Shown here: in pieces, positions 55,153 to 62,966 of the stretch
Numbering within the stretch: position 1 is the first letter of the stretch
How the letters are laid out: each line of letters opens with the position of its first letter
Assembly: GCF_038957035.1 (NCBI RefSeq)
Contig: NZ_CP152412.1
Location: 6,568,501-6,632,500 of the forward strand
Reading direction: 5' to 3'
Length of the DNA: 64,000 bases
Source: Bradyrhizobium sp. B097
GTDB lineage: Bacteria > Pseudomonadota > Alphaproteobacteria > Rhizobiales > Xanthobacteraceae
Translations under genes and position numbers: made by a program
Notes under the pieces: model-generated
What the model saw: only the letters and a program-made list of their open reading frames with translations
The model's database searches: none
What the model was told of the DNA's origin: nothing

Positions 55153-55956
55153 TCAGTGAGCGACGAGAACGCCTCTGGCTTCGAATATGTCGCGGATCTG
55201 TCGGACATACCCATGAAACTCCTTGTTCTCGTGGATTGCGCTCCACTGGCGCGGACGCGGCATATCGATCTTGAGGTCGAGATCGATTCTTCCGGGACGC
55301 GGAGACATCACGAGAACGCGATCTGCGAGAAAGACGGCTTCATCGATGCCGTGGGTGATGAACACCACTGTGTTCTGCACCCTCAACCACATCGCTTGCA
55401 TATCCATGATCATCTGCTCGCGGGTCAGGGCATCAAGAGCTCCGAACGGCTCATCCATCAGCAGCAAGCCAGGCTCCTGGATCAGCGCACGGCAGATCGC
55501 CACGCGCTGACGCATGCCACCCGAGAGTTCTGATGGATACTTGTTGCCGAAGCCTTCGAGACCGACTTGCGCGAGCAGCTCCTCAGCACGCACACGGTAT
55601 TTGGCAAGATCGAGCTTCTTGATCTCAATCGGCAGCAAGACGTTGTCGAGGACAGTGCGCCAGTAGAGCAGAAGATCGGATTGGAAGACCACGCCGATCT
55701 TGGGATGCGGCTTCCTGATCACCTCTCCGTCGATCGAGATGTCGCCCGTCGAGGCAGATGTAAGGCCTGCGAGCAGCGAAAGGAGCGTGCTCTTTCCGCA
55801 TCCGCTCGGGCCCACCACCGCAACGAAGGTACCAGGCTCGAACCTGAGGTCTACCTTCTCGATGGCGACGACTTCGTCATCCTCGCGCGTCTCGTAGATT
55901 TTCGAAAGCCGGGAGATCTCGACCGCGGCGCCGGTGGACCGGATAGGGACATTCAT
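55153..55956 (-). CDS. ABC transporter ATP-binding protein (SsuB/TauB-like)
   Basis: 267 residues. Walker A GPSGCGKSTL near 51, Q-loop GVVFQSDLLLYW, signature LSGGMRQRVAICRAL near 146, Walker B LLLMDEPFGALD and H-loop FITHGIDEAVFLADRV are all intact. It is the nucleotide-binding subunit for the adjacent permease (45-base gap) and belongs to the nitrate/taurine/sulfonate/pyrimidine-precursor branch. Confidence 0.93.
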   Translation of the reverse strand: MNVPIRSTGAAVEISRLSKIYETREDDEVVAIEKVDLRFEPGTFVAVVGPSGCGKSTLLSLLAGLTSASTGDISIDGEVIRKPHPKIGVVFQSDLLLYWRTVLDNVLLPIEIKKLDLAKYRVRAEELLAQVGLEGFGNKYPSELSGGMRQRVAICRALIQEPGLLLMDEPFGALDALTREQMIMDMQAMWLRVQNTVVFITHGIDEAVFLADRVLVMSPRPGRIDLDLKIDMPRPRQWSAIHENKEFHGYVRQIRDIFEARGVLVAH

Positions 55957-56001
55957 TGCGCTGCCTCGCTGTAGCCTGTGGGGTTGTTGCCGGGCTCCGA
56001 T

Positions 56002-56835
56002 TCATTTGCCGGCGTCGCGCTTATACGAGAAGCGGGACTCGACCACGTCGATGATGAAGTAAAGGATCACGCCCAGCGCCGAGATCGTCACCACGGTGGC
56101 GAAGTTCAGCGTGGTATCGAACTGCGAATTTGCCTGGAGTTGCAGGTATCCGAGGCCTCGCTCGGCGGCAACATACTCGCCGATGACCGCACCGATGACG
56201 GCCAGTGAGATGGCCACCTTGAAGCCGCCGAAGATATTTGGAAGCGCGGCCGGCAGGCGCAGCTTGAAGAAGGTCTGCCATTCATTCGCTCCCATGGAGC
56301 GGACGAGGTTAACGAGACTCTTGTCCAGAGATTGCAGGCCGACGACCGTCGAGATCACGATTGGGAAGAACGAGATCAAGAATGCAAGTACGATCTTCGG
56401 CGCCCATCCGTAGCCGAGATACAACACCAGGATCGGCGCCAGCGATATCTTGGGAACGGTCTGGAGTCCGACGAGGATCGGATAGATGGCTCGCTCGAAG
56501 GCCTTGGAATAGAAGATGGACAGGGCCAGCGGGATACCCATCAGGACGCCGATGGCGAAACCGAAGACCACCTCCAACAGCGTCACATAGGTATGGGCCG
56601 TGAGCAACGATGTGTCCCTGACGATGCGCTTGGCGATAGCCAGCGGCGTCGGCAGGACAAACTCCGAAAGTCCGGAGAGCGGCACGAAAACTTGCCAGGC
56701 TCCGATGAGCACAGCGCCGACGAGAAGCGCCGAATAGCGATCCAGCCAGCCGCTCCAGGTTCGTTTTTTGCCTCTCATGCTCCGGCCCCGCGTTCGCTGC
56801 GCCTCACCGACATTCGCAATATCCGTACTCGCCAC
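56002..56835 (-). CDS. ABC transporter permease (SsuC/TauC-like)
   Basis: 277 residues with about six membrane segments and a basic N-terminus of about 30 residues. The BPD_transp_1 coupling motif EWQTFFKLRLPAALPNIFGG (about 188-207) is typical of the SsuC/TauC group. First gene of the transporter unit; the GTGATCAC dyad at 57052 lies 217 bases upstream. Confidence 0.92.
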   Translation of the reverse strand: MASTDIANVGEAQRTRGRSMRGKKRTWSGWLDRYSALLVGAVLIGAWQVFVPLSGLSEFVLPTPLAIAKRIVRDTSLLTAHTYVTLLEVVFGFAIGVLMGIPLALSIFYSKAFERAIYPILVGLQTVPKISLAPILVLYLGYGWAPKIVLAFLISFFPIVISTVVGLQSLDKSLVNLVRSMGANEWQTFFKLRLPAALPNIFGGFKVAISLAVIGAVIGEYVAAERGLGYLQLQANSQFDTTLNFATVVTISALGVILYFIIDVVESRFSYKRDAGK

Positions 56836-57269
56836 CGTAGCCTCACCACATTAGAAGATTACAGTTGTTATTGAGCAGAATTGCTGCCGTCGGCTTTCGA
56901 ACTCCGACGGCGGCCGTGGTTGCACCGACGATCATCGTTCGTTCATGACTGACTTCGTCACGCGAAAGCTGCACGACATCCTTGGTCCCCTCCAGGCGCG
57001 GCGATGGCGTGAGCGGCACGCCCGCCGATCTGTTTTAATTTGATCTCAGAATGTGATCACAATTTTGTCTTGTCAAGCGCTTAGTGTCGGCTCTGTGCGC
57101 TCGTTTTTCGTGCAGCTATCGGCTGGAGTGATGAAAGCCTTGCGCGCAACAACCATCGGATATTGCGATACATTCCATCGGGGCATCGTCGACGCGCGCC
57201 TCGCCTTCCTATTGCGGTGCATAAAAAATGCGCTCAATGCGCGTCAACATGACTGCCGATTTCTGATTT
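56836..57269. promoter_or_regulatory. Upstream region of the ABC unit with a GTGATCAC palindrome
   Basis: 434 bases between the cobW-like stop and the permease start. TGTGATCACA at 57052-57061 is a perfect 10-bp palindrome sharing the half-site TGTGATC with the pair at 59599-59621 near the GntR gene. No coding frame here is supported; a plus-strand frame at 57,053-57,325 runs into the cobW-like gene. Confidence 0.5.
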
Positions 57270-58262
57270 TTAGTATCGGGTCGCAAAGATACTGGGCAGG
57301 GAATTTTCGATTGCAGCGCGCGTGAGGTTGCGCGCGATAAACACCAGCCAGCCGCGTGGAGAGCCTTCCGGCCATCGCGGCAGGTATTCCGGGGGATAGA
57401 CGACGTGCTGGACGCCGTGAATGACGACTGGCCGCTCATCGCCCTTGACTGGCAACAAGCCCTTGACGCGGAGAATGGATTGGCCGCGCGCAGCCAGCAG
57501 CAATTCCAGCCACTCGACGAAGGCTGGCCATTCGACCTCTCCCGGCACCTCGACGGTGAAGGTCTTGATGCCGTGGCTGTGCACCCCCTGTATGGATCCG
57601 TGAGATGTTCCGAGATGCTTCGGGTTTTCCCCATGATCGAAGACGTCGCGCGCGGGCGCCATCGCGCCCTTGCTCGACGTCAGCGACCGCACTGAAGGAT
57701 TGACCCGGGCAATTTCGACCTTGAGCGCGTCCACCTGCCAAGGCTCGACAAGCTCCGCCTTGGTGATGACGACGCAATCCGCCAGCGCGACCTGCTGGGC
57801 CGCTTCCGCGAAGTTCTGGATGCTATTGCAGCCGCTCACACCATCCACCGTCGTGACGATGCTTCCGGCGCGACAACGATGCAGCAACTCGGGGGCGCTC
57901 ATTACGGCATGGATGATAGGCGCGGGATCGGCGAGGCCAGTGGTTTCAATCACGACCTGGCGGAAGGGCGCGACATTGCCGGAACGGGCCATTGCCAGAA
58001 GATCGGCCAGGGTCGATATCAGGTCGTCGCGCACTGCGCAGCACAGGCACCCCGACGACAGCAGGACCACGTCCTCGGTGACTTCCCGCACCAGGAGGTG
58101 GTCGAGTCCGACCTCGCCAAACTCGTTGATGATGACCGCGGTATCGGCGAGGCTCGGCTCATCGAGCAGGTGCCGGAGAAAAGTCGTCTTGCCGCTCCCC
58201 AGAAATCCCGTCAGCACATGAACCGGGATCCGCGCATCGAGGGAGGAAGCGGCAGGCTGCAT
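57270..58262 (-). CDS. CobW/P47K-family GTP-binding protein (putative metallochaperone)
   Basis: 330 residues. The P-loop GFLGSGKTTFLRHLL is near 19-33, the metal-binding CxCC motif in SSGCLCCAVRDD near 71-79, and the guanine-specificity motif VITKAEL near 163. The C-terminal CobW_C domain follows (VPGEVEWPAFVEWLELLLAA, GLLPVKGDERPVVIHGVQHV). A His-rich segment (LGTSHGSIQGVHSHGIKTF) lies between them. Members deliver Zn2+ or other metals; here a likely client is the metal-dependent hydantoinase. It starts 4 bases after the RidA stop. Confidence 0.88.
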   Translation of the reverse strand: MQPAASSLDARIPVHVLTGFLGSGKTTFLRHLLDEPSLADTAVIINEFGEVGLDHLLVREVTEDVVLLSSGCLCCAVRDDLISTLADLLAMARSGNVAPFRQVVIETTGLADPAPIIHAVMSAPELLHRCRAGSIVTTVDGVSGCNSIQNFAEAAQQVALADCVVITKAELVEPWQVDALKVEIARVNPSVRSLTSSKGAMAPARDVFDHGENPKHLGTSHGSIQGVHSHGIKTFTVEVPGEVEWPAFVEWLELLLAARGQSILRVKGLLPVKGDERPVVIHGVQHVVYPPEYLPRWPEGSPRGWLVFIARNLTRAAIENSLPSIFATRY

Positions 58263-58265
58263 GGT

Positions 58266-58733
58266 TCAGCTAACCTCGAAGATTGCGTCGACTTCGACGG
58301 GAACGTTGCGTGGCAATGAGCTGCATCCGACGGCGGCTCGCGCGTGACGTCCTGCCTCACCAAACACCTCGACCATCAGGTCGGAGGCTCCGTTCAGAAC
58401 CTTGGGATGATCCTTGAAGTCGGGCACCGCGTTGACGAAGCCGCCGAGCCTAACAACGCCGACCACCCTGTCGAGGCTTCCGTCAAGAGCCTGCTTGACC
58501 TGAGCGAGGATGTTGATTGCGCAAAGACGGGCAGCCGCCTGACCTTCCTCCACCGAGAAGTCCGAGCCGAGCTTGCCGGTGTATTTGTCCTTACCGTCTT
58601 CGCTGGGGACTTGTCCGGAGATGTACAATTGGCTGCCCACCTTGCGCGCGGGAACGTAGTTGGCGCTGGGGGACGCGGTTGCGGGCAGACTGATGCCCAA
58701 TCGAGCCAGATTCTGTTCGAACGTTCCTGCCAT
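58266..58733 (-). CDS. RidA-family protein (enamine/imine deaminase type)
   Basis: 155 residues, longer than archetypal RidA (about 130) and closer to the long subgroups. Recognisable parts are SQLYISGQVPSEDGKDKYTG, LCAINILAQVKQALDGSLDR and the C-terminal block AAVGCSSLPRNVPVEVDAIF. RidA proteins hydrolyse reactive enamines and imines made by PLP or amino-acid-oxidising enzymes; related RutC acts in pyrimidine breakdown. It lies between the GntR gene (27 bases) and the cobW-like gene (3 bases). Confidence 0.85.
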   Translation of the reverse strand: MAGTFEQNLARLGISLPATASPSANYVPARKVGSQLYISGQVPSEDGKDKYTGKLGSDFSVEEGQAAARLCAINILAQVKQALDGSLDRVVGVVRLGGFVNAVPDFKDHPKVLNGASDLMVEVFGEAGRHARAAVGCSSLPRNVPVEVDAIFEVS

Positions 58734-58760
58734 GACGTGGCGCTCCTGATTTCTAGTTCT

Positions 58761-59501
58761 CTAGTCCTCGAACTGCAGCTCCATACCTTGCGCGAACGGC
58801 AGCTCGATTCCTTGCGACCCGGCGATACTGAGCAAAGCCTTGCAGGTCGTGCGGATGTCCTGGATAGTTCCGCGCTTGACGGCGGTGGCATTGCCCTCCT
58901 TCAGTCCGGCCAGGATATCCGCGTGGTGCGACGCGCTCCAAGGCATCGAAGGGATCAGCAGCGACATGTACATGGTCGGTCCGAACTGCAACCAAAGCGA
59001 CTCGATCAGCAGCGTGAGCGTCTCCGATTCCCCAGCCTGGTAAAGTGTGAAATGAAACTTCTGATTGAAGGACAGGCAGTTCAGGATGTCGCGCTTGGCG
59101 ATCGCCTGGAGCAATTGCTTATTGATCGACGTCAGTTCATTGACTAGGGCAGGCGTCGCCTTCTTGGCGGCGAGCTCGGCCGCCGAACCTTCCAGCAGCT
59201 CCCTTACCGAGAAAATGTCGCTGAGCTTCTCCGGGCTAAGCCGTGGCACACGCACCGAGCCTCCCTTCGTCTCCTCCAATGCATTGGCGGCGACGAGCTG
59301 GCTGAGAACTTCGCGAACAGGCATTGGGCTCGTACCGAGCCCTGCCGCCAGCTTGCGCAGGCTCATGACTTGGCCGGGAACAAAGGCCCCCACCATGAGG
59401 CCTCGGCGCATATAGTTCAGCACACGTTCGTAGATGTGACCGCGCTGCCGCTTGCGTTCCTCGGTACCGCCTTCGCCAACTTCGTTTTTTTCGGTCCGCA
59501 T
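58761..59501 (-). CDS. GntR-family (FCD domain) transcriptional regulator
   Basis: 246 residues from the ATG at 59501, preceded by the purine-rich AAAGAGAGATGGGGAG. The winged HTH covers about 20-90 (HIYERVLNYMRRGLMVGAFV, MSLRKLAAGLGTSPMPVREV, LSQLVAANALEE). The all-helical FCD ligand domain follows (SDIFSVRELLEGSAAELAAK, LNCLSFNQKFHFTLYQAGES, then H-AD). First gene of the gntR-ridA-cobW unit. Two GTGATC elements lie 98-120 bases upstream, suggesting autoregulation. Confidence 0.9.
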   Translation of the reverse strand: MRTEKNEVGEGGTEERKRQRGHIYERVLNYMRRGLMVGAFVPGQVMSLRKLAAGLGTSPMPVREVLSQLVAANALEETKGGSVRVPRLSPEKLSDIFSVRELLEGSAAELAAKKATPALVNELTSINKQLLQAIAKRDILNCLSFNQKFHFTLYQAGESETLTLLIESLWLQFGPTMYMSLLIPSMPWSASHHADILAGLKEGNATAVKRGTIQDIRTTCKALLSIAGSQGIELPFAQGMELQFED

Positions 59502-59598
59502 CTCCCCATCTCTCTTTCTTTGAAAGCACGCCGCCGGTCTGCGTCTTCGGGCATCGAGCCCGCCCCGTCCCGGGAGAAGACGTTTAGCTACTGCGTCC

Positions 59599-59621
59599 TT
59601 GTGATCTGATCTTGTGATCAA
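59599..59621. promoter_or_regulatory. Paired TTGTGATC elements upstream of the GntR gene
   Basis: TTGTGATC occurs at 59599-59606 and again at 59612-59619, the second within TTGTGATCAA. The 13-base spacing places both half-sites on the same DNA face within roughly one helical turn. The related palindrome TGTGATCACA is found before the ABC transporter unit. These are the best operator candidates for the GntR protein. Confidence 0.5.
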
Positions 59622-59674
59622 TAGCGGATTCGGAATTGAGCGGCAACCGCACCGGTCGTAACGATTGCTTGTCG

Positions 59675-59702
59675 GCAAGCCTGGGTTGATTCAGGCCTGC
59701 CG
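59675..59702 (-). terminator. Stem-loop after the isochorismatase-VOC gene
   Basis: As minus-strand RNA, GGCAGGCCUG and CAGGCUUGCC pair over 10 bp with one G-U wobble (a mismatch on the other strand) around an 8-base loop, 49 bases beyond the isochorismatase stop. There is no U-run. It probably marks the end of the catabolic transcript or protects its 3' end. Confidence 0.5.
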
Positions 59703-59750
59703 GCCGGCACAAAAGACATTGGCAAAGCCTTCCGTCCGAAAGCGCGGGGA

Positions 59751-60740
59751 TCAGGCGGTCGCCCCCGCCTGGTAAAGCTCCACCTTGGTTCCATCCGGAT
59801 CGGCGATGTAGATCGTCAAGCCGTAAGGCCCATCGTGCAGCTGATCATAGTAATGCACGCCGGCCTTCTTCAACTTTGCATCGAGCGCGCGCACGTCGTT
59901 GACCTCAAAAGCGATGTGGTCGAGCTGGCGATGGTCTTTCGTCTTTCCGTTGATCAGCGCGATGCCCTGATGGAATGCTATGAAGGGCCGCCCATCCGCG
60001 AGCGGCTTGGCCGGCCTGACCGTAAATCCCAGTTGATTGGTGTAGAAGTCGACCGACTTGTCGATGTCATTGACCATGATCAACTGATGCCCGTAGTTGG
60101 TGACCCGCGGCTTCATTTGCTCGCCGATCCAGTCGATAACGTCGGACGACGGCGCAACTTCGCAGAAGTATTGCTTCCAGACCTGCTTGGCGGTCGCTTC
60201 CCAGTCTGCATTGACGCCTGACACGCAGTCGTCGACCGCGATCACGTCGAAATCGCGGAGGTAGGCTTCGCGAATGGTCGTTTCAACGCAGGCGTTGGTG
60301 GTTGCTCCGGTGACGAAGAGATGCTGTGTGCCCAGCATCTTCAGCATCATCTCCAACCGGGTTTCGTAGAATGCGCCGAAGCGGTGCTTGCGGATCACGA
60401 AGGACGGATTGAACTCGGCGAGCGGCTTCAGCTCGTCGATGATCTCCTCATCCCAACTGCCCGCGAGCGCGGACACCTGCTTGCGCCGGGCGGTATGACC
60501 GAGCAGCTTCTTCCTAGCGCGGTTTTTGTCGACGGCAAAGTGCTCCTGCATGGTCCAGATGACGGGAATGCCGGTCTCCTGGCATCGCTTGATCAGCTTT
60601 GCCAGCGGCGAGACGATCGTGGACAGCCGCTTGGTATCCACCCCGGAAATGCCCAGCGTGCCCTTTTCATGGATGAAGGCGTTCTGGAGGTCGATGACCA
60701 GCAGTGCCGACTTGCGATAATCGAGGGTCTCAAGGCTCAT
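59751..60740 (-). CDS. Isochorismatase-like hydrolase fused to a VOC/glyoxalase domain
   Basis: 329 residues with two domains. Residues 8-205 are an isochorismatase-like cysteine hydrolase with the full triad: Asp17 (ALLVIDLQNAF), Lys118 (VIRKHRFGAF) and Cys151 (TGATTNACVETT). Residues 215-326 are a single VOC module (HQLIMVNDIDKSVDFYTNQL, GFTVRP, QLDHIAFEVNDVRALDAKL, YIADPDGTKVELYQ) with plausible metal ligands His and Glu. Each part is common; the fusion is unusual. It could hydrolyse an N-carbamoyl or amide intermediate made by the hydantoinase, as RutB-like and N-carbamoylsarcosine-amidase-like relatives do. The start overlaps the 4-OT stop by 4 bases. Confidence 0.88.
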   Translation of the reverse strand: MSLETLDYRKSALLVIDLQNAFIHEKGTLGISGVDTKRLSTIVSPLAKLIKRCQETGIPVIWTMQEHFAVDKNRARKKLLGHTARRKQVSALAGSWDEEIIDELKPLAEFNPSFVIRKHRFGAFYETRLEMMLKMLGTQHLFVTGATTNACVETTIREAYLRDFDVIAVDDCVSGVNADWEATAKQVWKQYFCEVAPSSDVIDWIGEQMKPRVTNYGHQLIMVNDIDKSVDFYTNQLGFTVRPAKPLADGRPFIAFHQGIALINGKTKDHRQLDHIAFEVNDVRALDAKLKKAGVHYYDQLHDGPYGLTIYIADPDGTKVELYQAGATA

Positions 60741-60937
60741 TTTTTGTCCTCCACCATGTCAATTCCGAGCACGCCGGCGCGGCCCCAGCTCTCCTTCGGT
60801 GTTTCATGGATCACGACATGCAAATGGTCCGGCTTGCACGCGGCCTCCTCGACCATTGCCGTGGTGATGGCCTTCACAAGTCTGCGCTTCTGCTCGACCG
60901 TACGGCCTTCCCACATTTCGACGATGACAAACGGCAT
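60737..60937 (-). CDS. 4-oxalocrotonate tautomerase family protein
   Basis: 66 residues from the ATG at 60937, which has AGGAGGAGAG upstream. After removal of Met, Pro1 is exposed (M-PFVIVEMWEGRTVEQKRRL), as required for the catalytic proline of the family. The rest (VKAITTAMVEEAACKPDHLH, VVIHETPKESWGRAG) is typical of 62-66-residue 4-OT monomers. It would tautomerise or hydrate an unsaturated keto-acid in the pathway. It overlaps both neighbours. Confidence 0.88.
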   Translation of the reverse strand: MPFVIVEMWEGRTVEQKRRLVKAITTAMVEEAACKPDHLHVVIHETPKESWGRAGVLGIDMVEDKK

Positions 60938-61623
60938 TAAGTCTCTCCTCCTTTTTCGGCGGCCAGGCCGCCTGATGCCCAGGCGGGCGCGGCAAGCGAG
61001 AAGCCCGTAACCAGATCGTTGTTCGTCCGGTCGGCACCGCTGAGCAGCCATAGCGGACGGTTGGCGTAGTTGATCAGAACCTGCTCTTCCATGCATGCGC
61101 GGTGCGCTGGATGCAGCGGGTTTCGATCGAAATGGCTGGTGCCCGGCAACAGTCTGATCACGTAGATCGGATCCAACGGATCGTGCCTGTCGAGCACACT
61201 CTCGTGCACATCATTCAGACTGATGGCCTTGGGCCGTGGGTCGGCTCCACCGACACCGAGCACGACGATCGCTCCGGCGAGTGGGGTGACTGGCCAATAG
61301 CGACCTTCCTTCTTCTCGCGCAGGAAATCCGTATATTTGCGCGCTTCCGTGAACAGCTCGCTGTCCCACAGGATGATGTCCGGACCCAGGACGCTACGTG
61401 CTTCATCCACGACAGCATCGCTCTCGCAAATGCTCAAGAACGTCCACGGATCGGTGAAGCCGATGGCATGCCCCCAGGGGTTATGGAGTCCCGACAACCT
61501 CTCCTGACGGATCGCGTCCTTCCGCGCCAGGATCCCGGCGACCGCTTCGCTCACCGATAGTTGGCCGGGCATGAGCGGCTCCCGCCCCGCCAACTCCAGC
61601 CGGTGAAGGTCCGTGCCCGTCAT
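60937..61623 (-). CDS. PhyH-like (phytanoyl-CoA dioxygenase-related) protein
   Basis: 228 residues from the ATG at 61623, which overlaps the hydantoinase stop (ATGA). The segment VLGPDIILWDSELFTEARKY resembles the core of PhyH-type 2-oxoglutarate/Fe(II) oxygenases, and VIRLLPGTSHFDRNPLH resembles their later PGSH region. However, the HxD metal motif expected between them is not evident, and a spacer reads REKKEGRYWPVTPLAGAIVV. It may therefore be a diverged or non-canonical member. Function in the pathway is unknown. Confidence 0.5.
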   Translation of the reverse strand: MTGTDLHRLELAGREPLMPGQLSVSEAVAGILARKDAIRQERLSGLHNPWGHAIGFTDPWTFLSICESDAVVDEARSVLGPDIILWDSELFTEARKYTDFLREKKEGRYWPVTPLAGAIVVLGVGGADPRPKAISLNDVHESVLDRHDPLDPIYVIRLLPGTSHFDRNPLHPAHRACMEEQVLINYANRPLWLLSGADRTNNDLVTGFSLAAPAWASGGLAAEKGGET

Positions 61624-62966
61624 GACGGTCGGGTCACACACCGGCCGCGACCGAAGCCGTTTTCGGCGACAGCCCCATTTTCATAGATGACCTCGCCGCG
61701 CGCGACTGTCAGCACGGGCCAGCCCTTGAGCTTCCATCCCTCGTAAATGCAGGTGCCCTTCCCGATGTGTTTGACCGTGCGCTCCTCATCGAGGTCGACG
61801 AGCACGAGGTCGGCATCGAAACCGACTTCAATATGACCCTTGCGCGGCCAGAGGCCGAAGCGGCGAGCGGGGTTGAAGGAGTTGAGCTCGACAAGCCTGC
61901 TCAATGGCAAACCGCGCTGATGGACGCCGAAGTGCAGCATCAGCGACAGCTCCCACGGGAAGCTCACCACGCCCGGGAATTCGGTCCATAGATTCTCGAG
62001 CTTCTTGGGCAGGAACGGAACGTGGTCTGTTCCAAGGCTGTAGACCGAGCCGTTCAGCATGCCCTGCCAAAGCCCCTCGAGCTCATTACGATCACGAAGC
62101 GGTGGCGAGATCTTGGCGCGCATGTCGAGGTCTTCGTCATAGCAGGTGCGGGTGAGGTAATGCGGGCAAGTCTCGACCGTGACGTGCACGCCGCGCGCCC
62201 GTGCCTCGGCGGCGAGCACCGGCCCCATGCCGACGGAGGTGTGGACCAGATGAAGCGAGCAGCCGGTCTTCTCCGCAAGAAAGATCATGCGACGAATGGT
62301 CTCCACCTCGCAGAAGGCGGGGCGGGACTCGGTATAAGCGCCAAGATCCTGACGGCCGGTGGCTGAAATCTCCTTTTTGATCCAGGAGGCGATCTGCGTG
62401 TTCTCGCAATGCACATTGATGACGCCGCCCGGGACTTTCGCGAGGATCCGCATGGCGGCATAGACCCAACCGTCGGTCGCCGGCACGATGCCGATCGGAT
62501 TGTCCGGCTCGTAACCGAAATAGCACTTGAAGGATCTGACGCCGGTCTTGGCGATCACCTCGGGGATCTCAGCGATGTGTTCTTCACGCTGGATACCGAA
62601 ATGAAAACCGAAATCGATTAGCGAGTTTTCTTCGCCGATCGCCTTACGCTCCTCGTAGAACGGCAGATAGGATTCCTTCAGGTTGCGAATATAGAGAAGC
62701 GCCGTCGTTACACCGCCGGAGGCCGCGGCCGCCGTCTCGGTCCGCATGTCCTCGGCGAAAGGAAACTTCACGCCGAGATGACAGTGCGGGTCGATCACCC
62801 CCGGCATCAATACCCGGCCCTCGGCGTCGATCGTGCGCTTTGCATCCGGAAGAGCGTCATCAGCTCCCGTCAATACGATTTTTCCATCCATTGCCGCAAC
62901 GCCGCCGCGGAACTCTCCGTCGTGGCGCACGACCCGCGCATTCTTGATGACCAGGTCCGCTTTCAT
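61620..62966 (-). CDS. Hydantoinase/dihydropyrimidinase-type amidohydrolase
   Basis: 448 residues from the ATG at 62966. All metal-centre residues of the cyclic amidohydrolases are in place: HCH (His61, His63), the carboxylated Lys147 in RSFKCYFGY, His186 in INVHCEN, His242 in HLVHTS and Asp313 in LGTDHVPF. It opens a cyclic amide (hydantoin, dihydropyrimidine or similar imide) with a binuclear metal site. It sits between a DpaA-like dehydrogenase (4-base overlap) and a PhyH-like protein (4-base overlap). The CobW-like GTPase may supply its metal. The exact ring substrate is not predictable from motifs. Confidence 0.9.
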   Translation of the reverse strand: MKADLVIKNARVVRHDGEFRGGVAAMDGKIVLTGADDALPDAKRTIDAEGRVLMPGVIDPHCHLGVKFPFAEDMRTETAAAASGGVTTALLYIRNLKESYLPFYEERKAIGEENSLIDFGFHFGIQREEHIAEIPEVIAKTGVRSFKCYFGYEPDNPIGIVPATDGWVYAAMRILAKVPGGVINVHCENTQIASWIKKEISATGRQDLGAYTESRPAFCEVETIRRMIFLAEKTGCSLHLVHTSVGMGPVLAAEARARGVHVTVETCPHYLTRTCYDEDLDMRAKISPPLRDRNELEGLWQGMLNGSVYSLGTDHVPFLPKKLENLWTEFPGVVSFPWELSLMLHFGVHQRGLPLSRLVELNSFNPARRFGLWPRKGHIEVGFDADLVLVDLDEERTVKHIGKGTCIYEGWKLKGWPVLTVARGEVIYENGAVAENGFGRGRCVTRPS

